A program made the translations under genes and the position numbers. A stretch of DNA of 64,000 nt from Phytoseiulus persimilis (lineage: Eukaryota; Arthropoda; Arachnida; Mesostigmata; Phytoseiidae): the NCBI GenBank assembly GCA_037576195.1, contig CM075101.1, positions 54,674,629-54,738,628 of the forward strand. The letters are read 5' to 3'. Below the pieces are notes generated by a model that made no database searches, was not told the origin of the DNA, and saw only the letters and a list, made by a program, of their open reading frames with translations. Positions 46,451 to 59,779 of this stretch are shown piece by piece. Position 1 is the first letter of the stretch. Every line of letters starts with the position of its first letter.

Positions 46451-47819
46451 CTATTTCCTGAGCAGGATTCCCACCGCCACCAGATCGTCCAGAACGGACT
46501 CGCCGTTAAGTTTCATTTCTGAAACTCTGAGGCGGTCCCTCATCAGAGACCCCCTCCGCTGACATTCATAGGAGAGGTCGTATGTCTTCTCGAGAACATG
46601 AGCCTCCAAGCTTCCCAGCGAAGTCGAGGCGACCTCGAAGCCAACGATATCCAGATCGACAGCTTTGACGGTCCAGCACTTGTAGAGAGACGAGAGCTCT
46701 AGCACCTCGTCTTTCCGGACCGTTCGCTGCCGACCCTGGTCAATCAGTTCCACGGAGACGACGCCTCCGGTCTCGCTTATCTTGCGACACCGCTGCCAGG
46801 TTGGGGTGACGTCGTCTTTGCAGGCGTAGACGACCTCTGGCTCCATCTCGTCCACGCCGCAAGCGATAAAGTCCGCGTATTCCTGGAGGTCATCAGGGAG
46901 CTTCCTCTGATCCGCCCGCCAGCCCGTTTCTAAGGCCACTAACTGGTTCCCGTGGCCCAACGCGACGATTTGGAACGTCCCTTTACGGGTTTCTGCTGGC
47001 GCCTCTGTCGATCGTTTTCTCTCGAGAGGCTTCCTGAGGAATCCATTCGATGGTCTGTAAGGAAAGCAGATTTGAAACATCCGACTTCGTCTGGGAGAAC
47101 ATTCCCGCTCGACTCTGCATCAAACTCGAACTGAGAGCTTTCATGACTTGGGAGATATGGTACCCGCAAAACGATTGGGAAATTTCACTCACGGTTGGTT
47201 TCGGCTCTTGTCGTTGCCGCCATTCTCTTGGGCAGGGCGATTGGAGGTGAAATGGCGATTGGGGGTGGCCGTTTTCACCCTCATGAATTCGCCCATGAAA
47301 TGCGTGTCGTCTTTCTGGGCGATCACGGCCTTGATTGTCGCTTCGTCCGCGAAGTTCACGAACCTAGAATTGGAAGAATGAGCTAATCGTTGGAGCTCCT
47401 GCGAAGCGTGGAAGCGACGGAAAACTACATCGATTACTGGGAGTCCAGATGCCCAACAATCGTGTCAATCGAGGCTCCTGTGGTACAACAAGTCGCCTGT
47501 GCCTCAAACTCAAACTGCGCATGAAGTGATTTGGGCTGGTCGAGCAACCAGTACTTACGCGACTTGACGAGACCTCCGAGGATCATCCTTCTTGTTGACC
47601 AAGCGTATGCTCATCGGTTTGAACGGGTGCAGGAATTTCAGGACGTCGCCCTGGGGAAAAGACGGTTCGAATCAATCTTCTTCTATCTTAAACGCAGTGT
47701 CTGACGAGGGATGGTATGTTCTATAGCTTCGGATCTCTTCACAGGGGTAGAACTCTACTTACATTGGTTGCCCATGCTGCGAATGAGGTGATGAACAGGG
47801 TTTGCTTGCGACAGTCCAT
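46451..47819 (-). CDS. RRM-Tudor protein, intact copy G1c
   Basis: Exons are 47763-47819, 47559-47650, 47193-47363 and 46451-47054; intron 1 is one base longer than in G1a. The product is 307 residues with about six differences from G1a (N11T in RNP2, S85N, K119R, A160P, M253L, K292E). Around 47040-47070 it carries bases typical of the G2 copies, suggesting gene conversion. It is the most diverged of the intact copies. Confidence 0.86.
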
Positions 47820-47940
47820 CTCTACGCTTTTCTTCTGACTGAGTCAGAAAAGTGAGAACCGGATCGTAAAGTTCTGAATCGTACAGAGAAGGCAACGAGA
47901 GTGATTCCAACGCACCGGAGCTTCCTCATTTATAGTGAAT
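47820..47940 (-). promoter_or_regulatory. Promoter/5' leader of G1c
   Basis: TATAAA is at 47929-47934 and the 17-bp palindrome at 47833-47849. Confidence 0.55.
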
Positions 47941-50090
47941 CTGAGCCCGAGTTCTAGGAGAGAGAGATCTAGGCTCTGCACTACTCCAAAGAATTCCGAA
48001 TTCTTTCGCAGGAATCCTAGTTGTGGTTACACCCTTCTCACCTGTGTCAGCGGCGTAGACCGGCAGAAGCTAAGAGGGGCATTCTCATCGAGGACTATCA
48101 AAGTTGAGGTTACGAGAAAACAACTCGGTTTTCTCGAACCCCTTGCTGGAGTGCTTCGCTCGATCCGTCAGCCCCTCAAGAGAAGCTTGAGGAGGGTACT
48201 CTCGAGGACGATCCATACGGCCGCCGAGCTCTTCATAGTGAAAATCGTCGGACGCTTACCCATCGAGTGTTGACCGAATCCCGATATGAGAATCTAGATC
48301 CTGTTAACTAATGGAGTCAAGGATTGGAGATAAGCTTATTGAAACCGCATCCTACGCGGGTGAAGTCGATCTCCAATGGGCGCCAGTGCAGCTAAGGCCA
48401 GAAAGAAATCGAAGTTGCCTGTTCTGTTGATACCGATGAGTGCCTGTCTTCATGACGATAACGGCGATATATAGCGAACAAGAACGAACCCCGTGAGTAT
48501 TTTCCCATATTAGTTCGGAAATTCCGCGACTTCTGAGTTTTCCAAAAAATCGCGAGGGAGGTCGTGGGAACTCCGATTTTTCTTCGAGGATAGGATCATG
48601 TCTCGTCAAAATTTCTACCATTCAAGGAAGTCGACGGACGCCGTCCTTCCTTCGTGGCGTTTCATTCAAGTCTTGAAAGTCCCCCCGGTGGGCCTGCGAA
48701 ACGATCTGTCGATAATGACTCATTCTCGAGTCGAGAGTTCGTGGATCACCTGAAGTCTTCGAAGTCAAATGCTGAAAGCAAAGCGCAGACGATCGTGTTC
48801 GACGGCAGGCGAAGATATTTCACAGGAATTTCCGCGGACTCATTCGCCTGCGCCGGAGCAGGCCCCATGCCAGCAGATTCGGAGGAAAAATTCATAGTAG
48901 AGATCGATTTTGTACAAGAAGGCGACTGCGTCTCTCGCCGTTATGAGACGGAAGTCGACGGCCGTCAACGCGAGTTTGTTGGAGAGATAAGAGCCCCAGT
49001 GACTGACGTTCTTGAACTGCGGCCGTCGCTTTTGAAGAAAGGGTTGGAGGAAGGATAATTTTTTTGATTCCCAAAACTCGGATTCGATCGCTCCGCGCTG
49101 AAGAGATATTCTGCTCAAATCGATCCCCGTATTCGGGACACGGGGACCAATCAAATTCAAACATTCGAACCCGAGATCCCACCTTCTCTAACGACAGTCT
49201 GCATGCGTGCCATCGCATGCATGGTCGTAATTCTGCTAAAATTCGGAACGAATAACAGAAAATATGTTTGAAACGAAGAGCTCCTCACTGAAGTCCGACT
49301 CCGCTTGATCGGAGCTTGATTACTGCTCGAGAAAGAATAAGGAAGAAGGGGTTCGTGACAGACCCTTGGGATTTCTTCATGAGAAGGGTCGAAAGTCAGG
49401 CTACATTCATTGTTAACATGAGTATAATCCGAATCATTCCCCCTCAAATTTTGAGGGATAAACTCCAGAAAGATATCGACTTCATCCCCGATTACGGTGT
49501 GTCAGAGCTCACGACCACCCCCGCTCCTCTGATCAGGCTCTTCCAGGGCTCCGGCTCCTCTACCGAGGTTTGGCTGGAAAATTCCAAGAGCGAACGATGA
49601 GCTAACCCGTATGAGGCAGGAAGCTCACGATGGAGATGAGCCGAGCTGACACTTCCGAAAGGGGAATCCTGTTCCGACAACATAGTTGAAGATGGATACT
49701 GATTCACTTTGTCTTCTTCTATCCTCCTTCATACTGATTATTCGCTCATCGAAAGTCTTCGAACACATGATTCAATGATCTCAAGTGCCCGAAGCCAGCT
49801 GAGCAGCTGAGCGAAGAGCCGAGCGTACGAAACTAAGCTTCTCTGCAGTGCGCTGAAAGGAGGGAGCCCCTGCACCTTGGAGAGTAACTCATTCTTGAGG
49901 AACTGTTGCGACGGTTAAGCGTCCGTTGATCTCCATGAGTAGCGCTCCTCGACTGGATAGATATTTTTGGGAAAGAAAAATTGACTCTCTGCCTCGTTCC
50001 AGCGTCAAGGAATCGTCTGAAAACTACGTGGAACCCATCAGTCGGGGTTGTTGAAATCCGGGCTCGAAACGGTGCGCACTCATTCGCCTG
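47941..50090. other. Upstream block with A block, copy 3
   Basis: This copy has several small indels relative to the others (near 48082, 48175-48190 and 49049) that break the plus-strand frames, supporting a non-coding reading of those frames. The 103-codon frame at 49292-49600 stays open. The empty Gypsy site is at 49177-49181. Confidence 0.45.
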
Positions 50091-50686
50091 AAATCCTATT
50101 GGCCTGAAAACCCCTCAGCCTGAAAACCCATTCGCCTGAAAACCCATTGGCCCGAATTCTTCGAGAGCTTTCTACGCGAGAGCGAAGCTTCTACGCGCAG
50201 CGCGGAGCCGTCGCGCTATCAAGCGGCATCTCGTTCCCTCCAGATAGCTTGCTCTACATGACAATGACCAAGATGGTATGCTTCATTCTATCACTGGAAG
50301 TCTTCATTATAATTTCACACACTTATTCACCGAGCAAACCTGCCATTGTATCATGTTCCCTGTAGTTCCTTGGAACACAACAGCCGTAACATTAATTCGA
50401 ATCTCACACTTAAGCAGAGAATCGGGAGTTTACCTACGAGCGGACATCGATTTCCGAATTTCCCAAATCCATTTCCAGAGCACTCTTAAATTCCAATCCT
50501 AATTTTCCGAGAGTTCGAATCCTTGTCTACCTGTCTGCCTGATCAGCGCTGCGCGTAGAAGCCTTGCTAGCCCAGAAAGTACTCTCTGAATTTTCGGGCA
50601 AGCCGGTTTTCAGGCTAACGGGTTTTCAGATCAATGGGGTTTCAGGCCAATGGGTATTCAGGCGAATAGGATTTCAGGCCAATTGG
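50091..50686. mobile_element. Foldback-type MITE, copy 3
   Basis: The five-unit left arm is kept. The middle matches copy 2 apart from single bases. Confidence 0.75.
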
Positions 50687-52056
50687 CTGTAATCCTCGAA
50701 ACATCGGAGGCTAGATCGGATTCTTGTTTGGGTGATTCCTCCTCGCCCGATGCATCGATTTCCATAAATATTTTATTTCAGCTGTAGCTAACGTATGCGG
50801 CAGAATTCCTTACCGCGGTTTGCGATTTTCGGATAAGTTCCAGAGTTTCAACGTGAGACATTACCACGTAGACACTTCAACGATCTGGCGACACATCTGG
50901 AGACTCGTTTTCTTCTCAGGACTCGATGCCTGGGTAGCATCAACTCTCCAATGGGCTCAGAACTGATCGAATCAGTGTCCCCACAAGCCTCTTGGCCAAG
51001 TAGGGATCAGAACCATTCTTGAGTTGAAGGAGGCAACTCCCGAGGCCGATATGTCCTCGGGAGTATGCGGCTGCCGATTCGCTTAGTTTCCTTCAGAGGA
51101 GCGTAGTTCGCGACAAACTTCATGATTCCGAAGAGAAAGCGGGCGGTCATATTCCTATTTCCGCCGGAAACGTGGAATCGCGATTTTCCACAATTCCAGG
51201 AATACCATCGGTGTGGGCACGCCGTTTGTCGGATCAACACGAGCTCGGTTGAAACTGAAAGCTGACTGAATCGCGCACTGAATGAAGCCAGCGTCGTTTG
51301 ATCGGCTGATCCAGCCATGCCCGCCAATCGTTGATTTACTTCCCCAACACTTGACCTCCGTTCCAGCCCTCTCTCGGATGCGTGCTACTCCTTTGCCAGA
51401 GAGCGTAAGCCTACGCCGACATAAAGCGCTGAGCGAAATCCGACGAGAGGCGAGCATTCAGGCGGTTACAGAAATTTTTCCTGATGGGTTACCATTCAGT
51501 CGACCCCTCGAGCATTGCTGCTAGACTCAGGAAAAGCACCAGGAATTTGAGGTACTTAGATCCAAAAGATCACAAGTTTACGAATGATTCCGAGGCCTCG
51601 GTATAGTAACTGCACTTCTCATGGAAACACTCCAATGCTGGTGAAACTGAGCCGGGGTTGTCGTTTGCATAGAATATCGGATGACTCGTCCTCAATCTCG
51701 GAACGGCTCCCCACAAAATCGAGTGGGCCGGAGACTGGAGGGGGCACAGCTCCAGGAGCGGCGATAGTCCAACGGCTTCCGGGGGAGATGCTCGATCTTG
51801 AGCCGGATCCCAGAGTTTCGCAAACGCCGTCGAGCGACGCGTTCTGAGAGAGCGGCAACGACGCATTCCTCCCAATCACGTGTTCCCTCCTTGATGTGAT
51901 CTCTAGCTTATGGATGCTCATCTCCAAGCTTGACCTAGGAAGACAGCGGGCACACTTCCAGATGTTGGAACAAAGAAATCATCGATGTTTCTGACGTAAC
52001 CGAAATTTATTCTGAAAGCTATCAGAGCCATAACGCTACAAATATGAATCCTGAAC
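50687..52056. other. P' block, copy 3
   Basis: This is the 3' flank of G2d with the 308-bp piece (about 50777-51084). It is nearly identical to 36911-38280. Confidence 0.45.
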
Positions 52057-53233
52057 TTATTTCCTGAGCAGGATTCCCACCGCCACCAGATCGTCCAGAA
52101 CGGACTTGCCGTTAAGTTTCATTTCTGAAACTCTGAGGCGGTCCCTCATCAGAGACCCCCTCCGCTGACATTCATAGGAGAGGTCGTATGTCTTCTCGAG
52201 AACATGAGCCTCCAAGCTTCCCATAGAAGTCGAGGCGACCTCGAAGCCAACGATATCCAGATCGACAGCTTTGACGGTCCAGCACTGATAGAGAGACGAG
52301 AGCTCTAGCACCTCGTCTTTCCGGACCGTTCGCTGCCGACCCTGGTCAATCAGTTCCACGGAGACGACGCCTCCGGTCTCGCTTATCTTGCGACACCGCT
52401 GCCAGGTTGGGGTGACGCCGTCTTTGCAGGCGTAGACGACCTCTGGCTCCATCTCGTCCACGCCGCAGGCGATAAAGTCCGCGTATTCCTGGAGGTCATC
52501 AGCGAGCTTCCTCTGATCCGCCCGCCAGCCCGTTTCTAAGGCCACTAATTGGTTCCCGTGACCCAACGCGACGATTTGGAACGTCCCTTTACGGGTTTCT
52601 CCTGGCGCTTCTGTCGATCGTTTTCGCTCGACAGGCTTCCTGAGGAATCCATTCGATGGTCTGTAAGGAAAGCAGATTTGAAACATCCGACTTTGTCTGG
52701 GAGAACATTCCCGCTTGACTCTGCATCAAACTCGAACTGAGAGTTTTCATGACTTGGGAGATATGGTACCCGCAAAACGATTTGGAAATTTCACTCACGG
52801 TTGGTTTCGGCTCTTGTCGTTGCCGCCATTCTCTTGGGCAGGGCGATTGGAGGTGAAATGGCGATTGGGGGTGGCCGTTTTCACCCTCATGAATTCGCCC
52901 ATGAAATGCGTGTCGTCTTTCTGGGCGATCACGGCCTTGATTGTCGCTTCGTCCGCGAAGTTTACGAACCTGGAATTGGAAGAATGAGCTAATCGTTGGA
53001 ACTCCTGCGAAGCGTGGAAGCGACGGAAAACTACATCGATTACTGGAAGTCCAGATGCCCAACAAGCGTGTCAATCGAGGCTCCTGTGGTACAACAAGTC
53101 GCCTGTGCCTCGAACTCGAACTGCGTTTGGGAGCATGAAGTGATTTGGGCTGCTCAAGCAACCGGTACTTACGCAACTAGACGAGACCTCCGAGGATCAT
53201 CCTTCTTGTTGAGCAAACGTATGCTCATCGGTT
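52057..53233 (-). pseudogene. RRM-Tudor pseudogene G2d (decapitated)
   Basis: This is the best-kept G2 copy: exon 4 (52057-52660), exon 3 (52799-52969) and their splice sites are intact, and 61 nt of exon 2 remain (53173-53233). The missing exon 1 and first third of exon 2 remove RNP2 and the first helix of the RRM. LINE-1 lies where the 5' end should be. A Tudor-only product from a cryptic start cannot be excluded. Confidence 0.8.
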
Positions 53234-54243
53234 CATGGTTTATTGGATCTGATTTTTTGTATTTATGAATCAACCTTTCAATTCAGGCGCGAGCATGCTC
53301 AGCGGATCCTTTCTTGTTGCGTTCCCATTCTTCGAGAAGTCGCTTAGTCTTGTTTACCAATGAATGATTCAGCTCGCTGCTTGGGCCGAGGCGAGCTGCG
53401 AGGTCTTCGTTGGTGTAGTAGAATTCATTGCATCCGAAGATCACGTGTGCGGTTGTTTCGGGGTGAACTCCACATCGGTCGCAGAATGTGTCTGGGGCAG
53501 CTTGGAAGATGGTATTGTGACATTTTGTTGGGAGGGTTCCAGCTCTCGCTAGGGCTAGCAGGGAGGATCCTCTACTATTTCCATATATGTGGGTGGTTGT
53601 GGTGTTTAACTCTTTGTGGGCTCGGTACAGCTCGAGAGTGGACCTCTCCTTCATCCCGTCCTCCCAGGCCTTATCCTGTATGGTCTCAACTTTTTCGGAT
53701 AGCTTCCGGTAGTAGACTCCAAGGAGTGCTCGGTTTTCGTGGTCGTGGTCGATCGTCAGTGCGTCACAATCGAAGTCGGTTCGGAGAAGTCCCATTCTTA
53801 GGTAGGCTTTCGTTTTGTTTTTTTGTAGCTCAACTGCATCGGGTAGCATTTTGGGCCATCTCGAGTCCGGCATTGAGCGGATCCTCGCGAAATACCTGAG
53901 CTTACTTTTGGCTTCCCTAGCTTCGGAGGAGCTCCAGCTCAGCTCTGATGAAAGGTATTCGTTCGCCACCTTCCATCCTGGTATACCAAGTGCCCATCGC
54001 GCTGCGTCGCGCTCGGCTTTCTCCACTTCGTTCACTGTGTTAGTTGTCTTTACGGAAAACAGCATCTGCGTATGTGATTTTCGCGACAGCGACGCCTTTC
54101 CAGAATGTTTTGGACATTTCAAACTTGTTGAATCCCCATAGTGTCTGGGCGTGCATCTGGTGAAGGACTTTCTTCGCATCCGTCTTCCATTTCTCTTCTT
54201 GCTTGGAGAGGTAGTTGGAGTCGTCACTCAGGGTGATCCCTAG

Positions 54244-54436
54244 TCAGAATTCCGTCGCGCTCCGGGTTGACGGTTTCAGACCCTTTTTCTTGCAAAGGAA
54301 AACGGATTCTGTGGTCTCGACTGATTCCCACACATTCACTTGATGTGGCACGTTTTATTTATGAAAGGTTGAGCGTCGAGGCGGCGCGCGCTTCCAATCG
54401 CAATGAATTCACAGTTCGCTCTTACGATATTTAACA
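54244..54436 (-). mobile_element. Solo LTR nested in LINE-1d
   Basis: Counterpart of 40219-40411, 193 bp, between CCTAG copies. Confidence 0.72.
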
Positions 54437-56203
54437 CCTAGATATGTGTACTCTCGGCTGACAGGTAGGGCTTTGCCTTGTATCTGGAGGTCGTCGCAAT
54501 CGCCAACCGAGTGGTTTGAGAACACAACCACTGCACTTTTTAGGGGGTTGAAGGTCAATCTTCTGACCCTTCTGAATGCCGAGGTGATGATAAGAAGCTC
54601 TTGTAGATCCTTGCGGTTGTGTGAGAGTAGCACTATGTCATCCGCAAAGAACAACCCGGGTAGCACGAAGTGTTTCGGTTCCCGAGTGTTCCAAAAGTCT
54701 CCTCTCCGCCTGACTTAAAGTCTGCGCTTACTTTCAATCAGTCGTTTCTCAAGCTCTGTTATGCATAGTATGAACAGGATGCTGCTCAAGGGGCAGCCTT
54801 GTTTCACACCTCTGTGAGAGCATAGCCAGTCTGAGCTGACCTCGCTGTGAACAATATTGACTTTGTTTTTCTCGTATATGCGTGTCAGCAGGTCGACCCA
54901 GCTGGGTTCCATTCCAAGTCTGCGTAGAATCTTCCACAATTCTTCGCGGTCAATTCTGTCGAAGGCTCGGGAGCAGCCCAGGAAGCAGGCTACCATTCCT
55001 TGCATTCCTTGCGAGTTTTCGCTGGCGATCTCTGAGGCGGAAGTAAGTATGAAGATGTTATCGTCTCCACGCCTACCTGGTCTAAAGCCGTTCTGCATCT
55101 CCCCCAGGATCTGTTCATTCTCGATCCACTCTTGGATCTTTGAGGAAGATCTTGGTGAATAGTCTGTACAGGACTGGTTGATGGTGATCGGTCGGTATGT
55201 GTTCAGGTGTCCCTTTTTAGAGTTTCCTTTTTCTATGAGCGACACTCTTCCCTATGTTTCCAGTCCTCTGGTATGTCTTCGGCTCCGGAAAACATTTTGT
55301 TGAATAGTTCGGTGATTTGCCTTACACCTTCATTCTTCAGGTTTTTCAAGACTTTCGCAGGGATTCCATCGAGGCCACACCCTGTGCGGTCTTGGATGGC
55401 TCTCTTGCTCTCTTGACCTCTTCTGGGTCTGTAACGATTCCTGTGGGATCTCTGCTTCCTCGCCACGGGTCTTTCTGGTCGTTGGTCTTGCTTGCTTCCA
55501 GCAACTCAATTCCTAGGCCAGTTAGGTGAGCTGTCAAGCCGTCGTCTGGAATCAGGAGACCATTTCGGTCTTCGATCCTGGTGCCAGACGGGCGTCCAGT
55601 GTCCTTACTTCGACTCAGGAACTGCCACAGCCTTTTGACTCTGTTGTTTTTGGGTGCTTTGAGGATATCCAGGCATATTTGGTGGTCACGTTGCTTTATT
55701 TCTCTCTGCACTTCCTCGCGAACTCGCTATGATCCTGTCTTCGTCGATGGTCATGGAGTCTATCTGACTCAGCGCCGCTCCGTTCACAAGAAAGTAGTCT
55801 ATCGCTGACTCCCCTCGTGAATTTGCCTTCGCATCGCTCAGTCATGTTTAGTATAGTGAGTCCGTTCTCGATGGAAAACTCCTCGAGGATCTGTCCTCTT
55901 TTGTTTGGTTTTCCATCGAGGCAGGGGATCTGCGCATTGGCGTCACAACCTATGATAATCTTATCTAGCGGCGAGCAGCTTTCGCTTTATGAGTGTGCTC
56001 ATGGATCTGGTGAGGGTTTTGTTTTCCCTTACTGTTCCATGTTTCATATAGAAGGATATGAATATCCTTCGTTGTCTGCCAATCCACGTTGCTTGGGCAA
56101 AGAAGTCATTGCCTTTGTGGTTCCAGTCTTCGACATAGTTTTCCCTGTATAGGATAGCTACGCCACCATTCGAGTTTTTCCCAGTCGGGCCTCGCCGGTT
56201 GCT

Positions 56204-56493
56204 TTTTGTCTTTGTTTTCTCTGTTTTCCGGCTGAACCTCTCAGCCAGCCCTCAGAAGTGTCCTGGGTTCACCTTTCGGTATTGCTTCGGTAACACTCCC
56301 TATCGCCTCGCAAATCCCATTGCGAGCGGTGGGCTTGGGTCTTCAAGATGGTTCAGATTCAATTCTGATACAAATTAAATCCTCTTTTTACCACATAAGA
56401 AATTTTTGTTGTCGGCCGGGGATCGAACCCGCGATTGCTAGCTTAGCGTGGCACCTAAGGCGTTGGTTTATGCCACACGGCCAACGAGCCGAG
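56204..56493 (-). mobile_element. tRNA-derived SINE nested in LINE-1d
   Basis: Counterpart of 42137-42426, sharing its base change beside the B box. Confidence 0.82.
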
Positions 56494-56627
56494 CTTCGCC
56501 GGTTGCTGGATACTATGTTGTATCCCTCAATGGGTGGTGCTTTCTCGTCATTCATAAGAACCGTTTCGCATACCATCATTATGTCTACGTTCATGTCGAT
56601 AAGCACATCTTTTTCAAGCGCAGCCCT

Positions 56628-57199
56628 CTACTTCGATTGTTCTGCTTCGTCATCACTTGGACCCTCCCAGGCTTCCATAGGCATGTCCAATTCCTGTCGG
56701 CTAGGTTGCTTCTTCCTCAAGCAACACACAAAGAGCACCAGGACGATGATAACTACTGTGCGAGAGAAGATGAGCATAACATTTGCTCGACTGGAAAGAG
56801 AATCATCCTTCGAGTAGTTTGTCAGGTAAATCCATGTTCCGAAGTGCAACTTGGTGCTGTCTCCGGGTCGACGTTGAATGCAGCAATTCCGATGTTGTAC
56901 TTTTTAGTGGGCGAGAAATGGTCCACCGTATGAGACAGCGTCTTGTCGGGTTCTTTGGAGGGTTTCACAATCGCTTCTTCGGTTCCCGTCACACCTTCTC
57001 CTTCTTGCTTTACTCCAGTGGGGACATTTCCGCATGAAGCACTCCAGAGGGTACTGAATCCATCGAGCTTGTCACGTAGATAAGGAACAGTGTGAGAGCA
57101 ACTGCCTTCTCTTCGCTTTTCTTCTGACTGAGTCAGAAAAGTGAGAACCGGATCGTGGAGTTCTGAATCGTACAGAAAAGGCAACGAGAGTGATTCCAA
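56628..57199 (-). pseudogene. Membrane-protein-like frame, copy d (frameshifted)
   Basis: Same region as copies a-c, but one C is missing near 56863, which splits the frame between the polar part (56822-57199) and the part with the hydrophobic segment (56628-56849). Confidence 0.4.
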
Positions 57200-57648
57200 C
57201 GCACCAGAGCTTCCTCATTTATAGCGGATCTGAGCCCGAGTTATAGGAGAAAGAGAGAGAGAGAGAGAGAGATCTCGGCTAGGCAGTAATCCGAAGAATT
57301 CCAAATTGTTTCGTTCCTCTCCCACTCCTCTTGATTCACCTGCGTCAGCGGCGCGGACCGCCAGAAGCTAAGAGGGGCTTCTCACCGAGGGCTATCAAAG
57401 TTGAGGTTACGAACAAACAACTCGGTTTTCTCGAACCCCTTGCTGGAATGCTCCGCTCGAAATCCATCAGCCCCCCTCTGAGCTACCCTCAAGAGAACGC
57501 GCTTGTGGAGGGCGATCTATACAGCCGCCGAGCACTTCATCGTGAAAATCGTCGGATGCTCACCCATTGAGTGTTGACCGAATCCGGACATGAGAATCCA
57601 GATCCACTCAAGTAATGGAGAGAAGTTCATTGAAACCGCATTCTCATC
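57200..57648 (-). promoter_or_regulatory. Duplicated promoter flank, copy d
   Basis: TATAAA is at 57218-57223, the palindrome is at 57122-57138 just outside, and a (GA)n run covers 57247-57272. Confidence 0.5.
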
Positions 57649-59779
57649 TTTTTTTTTTCCATCATGGCAGGAGGGGAAATCCCTTCGGACACCACGGGTA
57701 GAATTGGGGTTTTAACCGGGTAGTGAGGTGTGGCCTCTAAAACCCCCAATGTCGCCTTCAGGGGACGGGAACTCGAAATTTGTAGCTCGTTTGGTATTGC
57801 GTCCGTCACATCGGGAGCCCTTCGACCAGCTGCGCAATGTCTGGTTCAAATCTGCGCATTCATTTCGATGGGTATCTTGTTCACGTTGGCTGTGCAGGCC
57901 TCGAGTTGCCTGCCTGTGATGCGTCGAAACGTCTTCGTATCTTTTTCCAGCTCAGTCTCCCTGCTGAGAATTTTGCTAATTGTTCTGCTTATCCGCCTCC
58001 ATTCGTCCTCCCTCTGCAACATTTCCTGCATCAGGCTGGGCACATTCGCAGCACAGGCTATTGCTGTTCTCTGTACTGCTAAAGCCGGACAGTGAAGGCC
58101 GGTGTATTCGACTGTGTCTTCCTCCCCAGAGTTACAGTGAACGCACATGGGCGTCGACGACAGGTTGAATCGACTCAGATACGTGTGGAAATCGCCGTGT
58201 CCCGAAAGCACCTGAGATAGGTGATAGATGACTGTGCCGAACTTCCTTTCGCAGCATTTTCTTAGGTCAGGAACGCATCTGTGCGTCAATCGTCTTCTTG
58301 GGACATTTTCCCATCTAAACTGCCACTCTTCAAGCGTTTTCGCCTTGATCTCCTCATCAGCCGACCCAGAGTTGTCCCCTCTTTCGAGGTCATATGGAGC
58401 GTCTCGCCGTTCGTTTTCCTGCCAGATTTCATTTCTTTTTTCCACCAAGAGCGTCCAAGGGGTGGTTCTAGCCAGAACTAGCATCTTTGCAGTCGACACA
58501 GTGCGGTAGCACCGTGTGATTCTAATGGCCATCGTCCTCTGCGTTCTATCAAGCAACTGTCTGCTGTATGCGAGTTCCAGCGCGTTCGGAGCCCACGTTG
58601 GCGCTGCATACAACGCAATCGAATCAGCTACCGTCACGAGTAGTCTTCTTTGTGCTTCCGATGCCCCATATGTGCGAGGGAGGATTTTTGCCATGTCCTT
58701 CGCGGCTTTCATTGCTTTTGTCGTTACCATCGCCACATGTATCGAGCCTTTAAGGTTTGCCTGGAGGTACACTCCCAGATATCTTGCTCATTTCGTGATT
58801 TCCACCAAGTGCCCTTCTATTCGAATTGATAGTGCGCCATCGTTTCTCCTGCCAAGAAGCACCACCGCTTCCGTTTTCTCTGGAGCCATGCGTAAGCAGT
58901 GCTCCTGGCACCATCTTCCGATTTTCCGCAGAGCAGTGTTCGCTATGTCCTCTGGCTCTCCGTGTTATTCGCCATTACTACGAGCGCCAGATCGTCCGCG
59001 TAGGCGATTGTCCGCGCTCCATCGGGCATCTTCACGCGGAGAATGTCGTCGTTCGCCGTGTTCCACAGGGTTGGCCCAAGCGTCCTCTTCCCCCGCCTTC
59101 GGGATGAGTATCAGGTTCGCCGTTTTCCACTCATATGGGAATGAGCCTTTCTGCAGTATGCCGCTCACTAGCCGTGCAAAGACACTGGGCCATCGCTTCA
59201 GGAACGCTTTTGTTGCCCCTGCTGGAATGCCGTCAGGTCCCGGAGCTTTTCTAGACGGCATGCGGTCAGCCACTGCTGCAACTTCCTGCGCAGTTATCTT
59301 TGGGACATCAGTTCCGGCAATCTAGAGCTGCTCGCGCTCAGCTTCCATTCCATTCGGAAAGAGTTCCCGATGGCTCTGCTTATCGTTTCCTCCGGGAGTC
59401 TGACTCGCTTTTGTCTGAGTTTTTCTCTGACAATCTTATACGGAAGACCCCAGACGTCTTCTCGGACAGACTCGCAGAGCTATCTCCTCTTGTTTCGCTT
59501 GCTGGCCGAGATCTCAAATTCGTATTCCCTATTTTTCCTGGTGTTTTCAGAGAGGGCTTCCGCTGCCCGTCTCGGGTCCCGGCAGATACGTTTCCTACTC
59601 CTGATGTGCAGTCTTCTGGCCTTGACGCAACTTTCCGGAGTTTTGAGATGGTCTCCGTCCACCAATGAAATGGTTTAAGGTTCTCCCATCTTTATGAGAA
59701 TATCCGCCACCAGTTTGTGGTCGATTCCCGCCTGCCTATGTTTTGCCTCTTTACATTCCCGGTCCATGATGGTTCACTC
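57649..59779 (-). mobile_element. LINE-2 copy d (R1-clade-like)
   Basis: Counterpart of copies a-c with an extra deletion of about 34 bp near 59690. The C-terminal frame at 57846-58772 is open; single changes (for example QREDEW for QSDDEW) mark it as the most diverged copy. Confidence 0.85.

Larger units (their letters stand above)
53234..56623 (-). mobile_element. LINE-1 copy d
   Basis: Same element and ends as copy a. The C-terminal frame of 314 codons (53283-54227) is open, but the element remains broken elsewhere; a deletion of four bases and further changes lie near 55395-55410. Confidence 0.85.
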
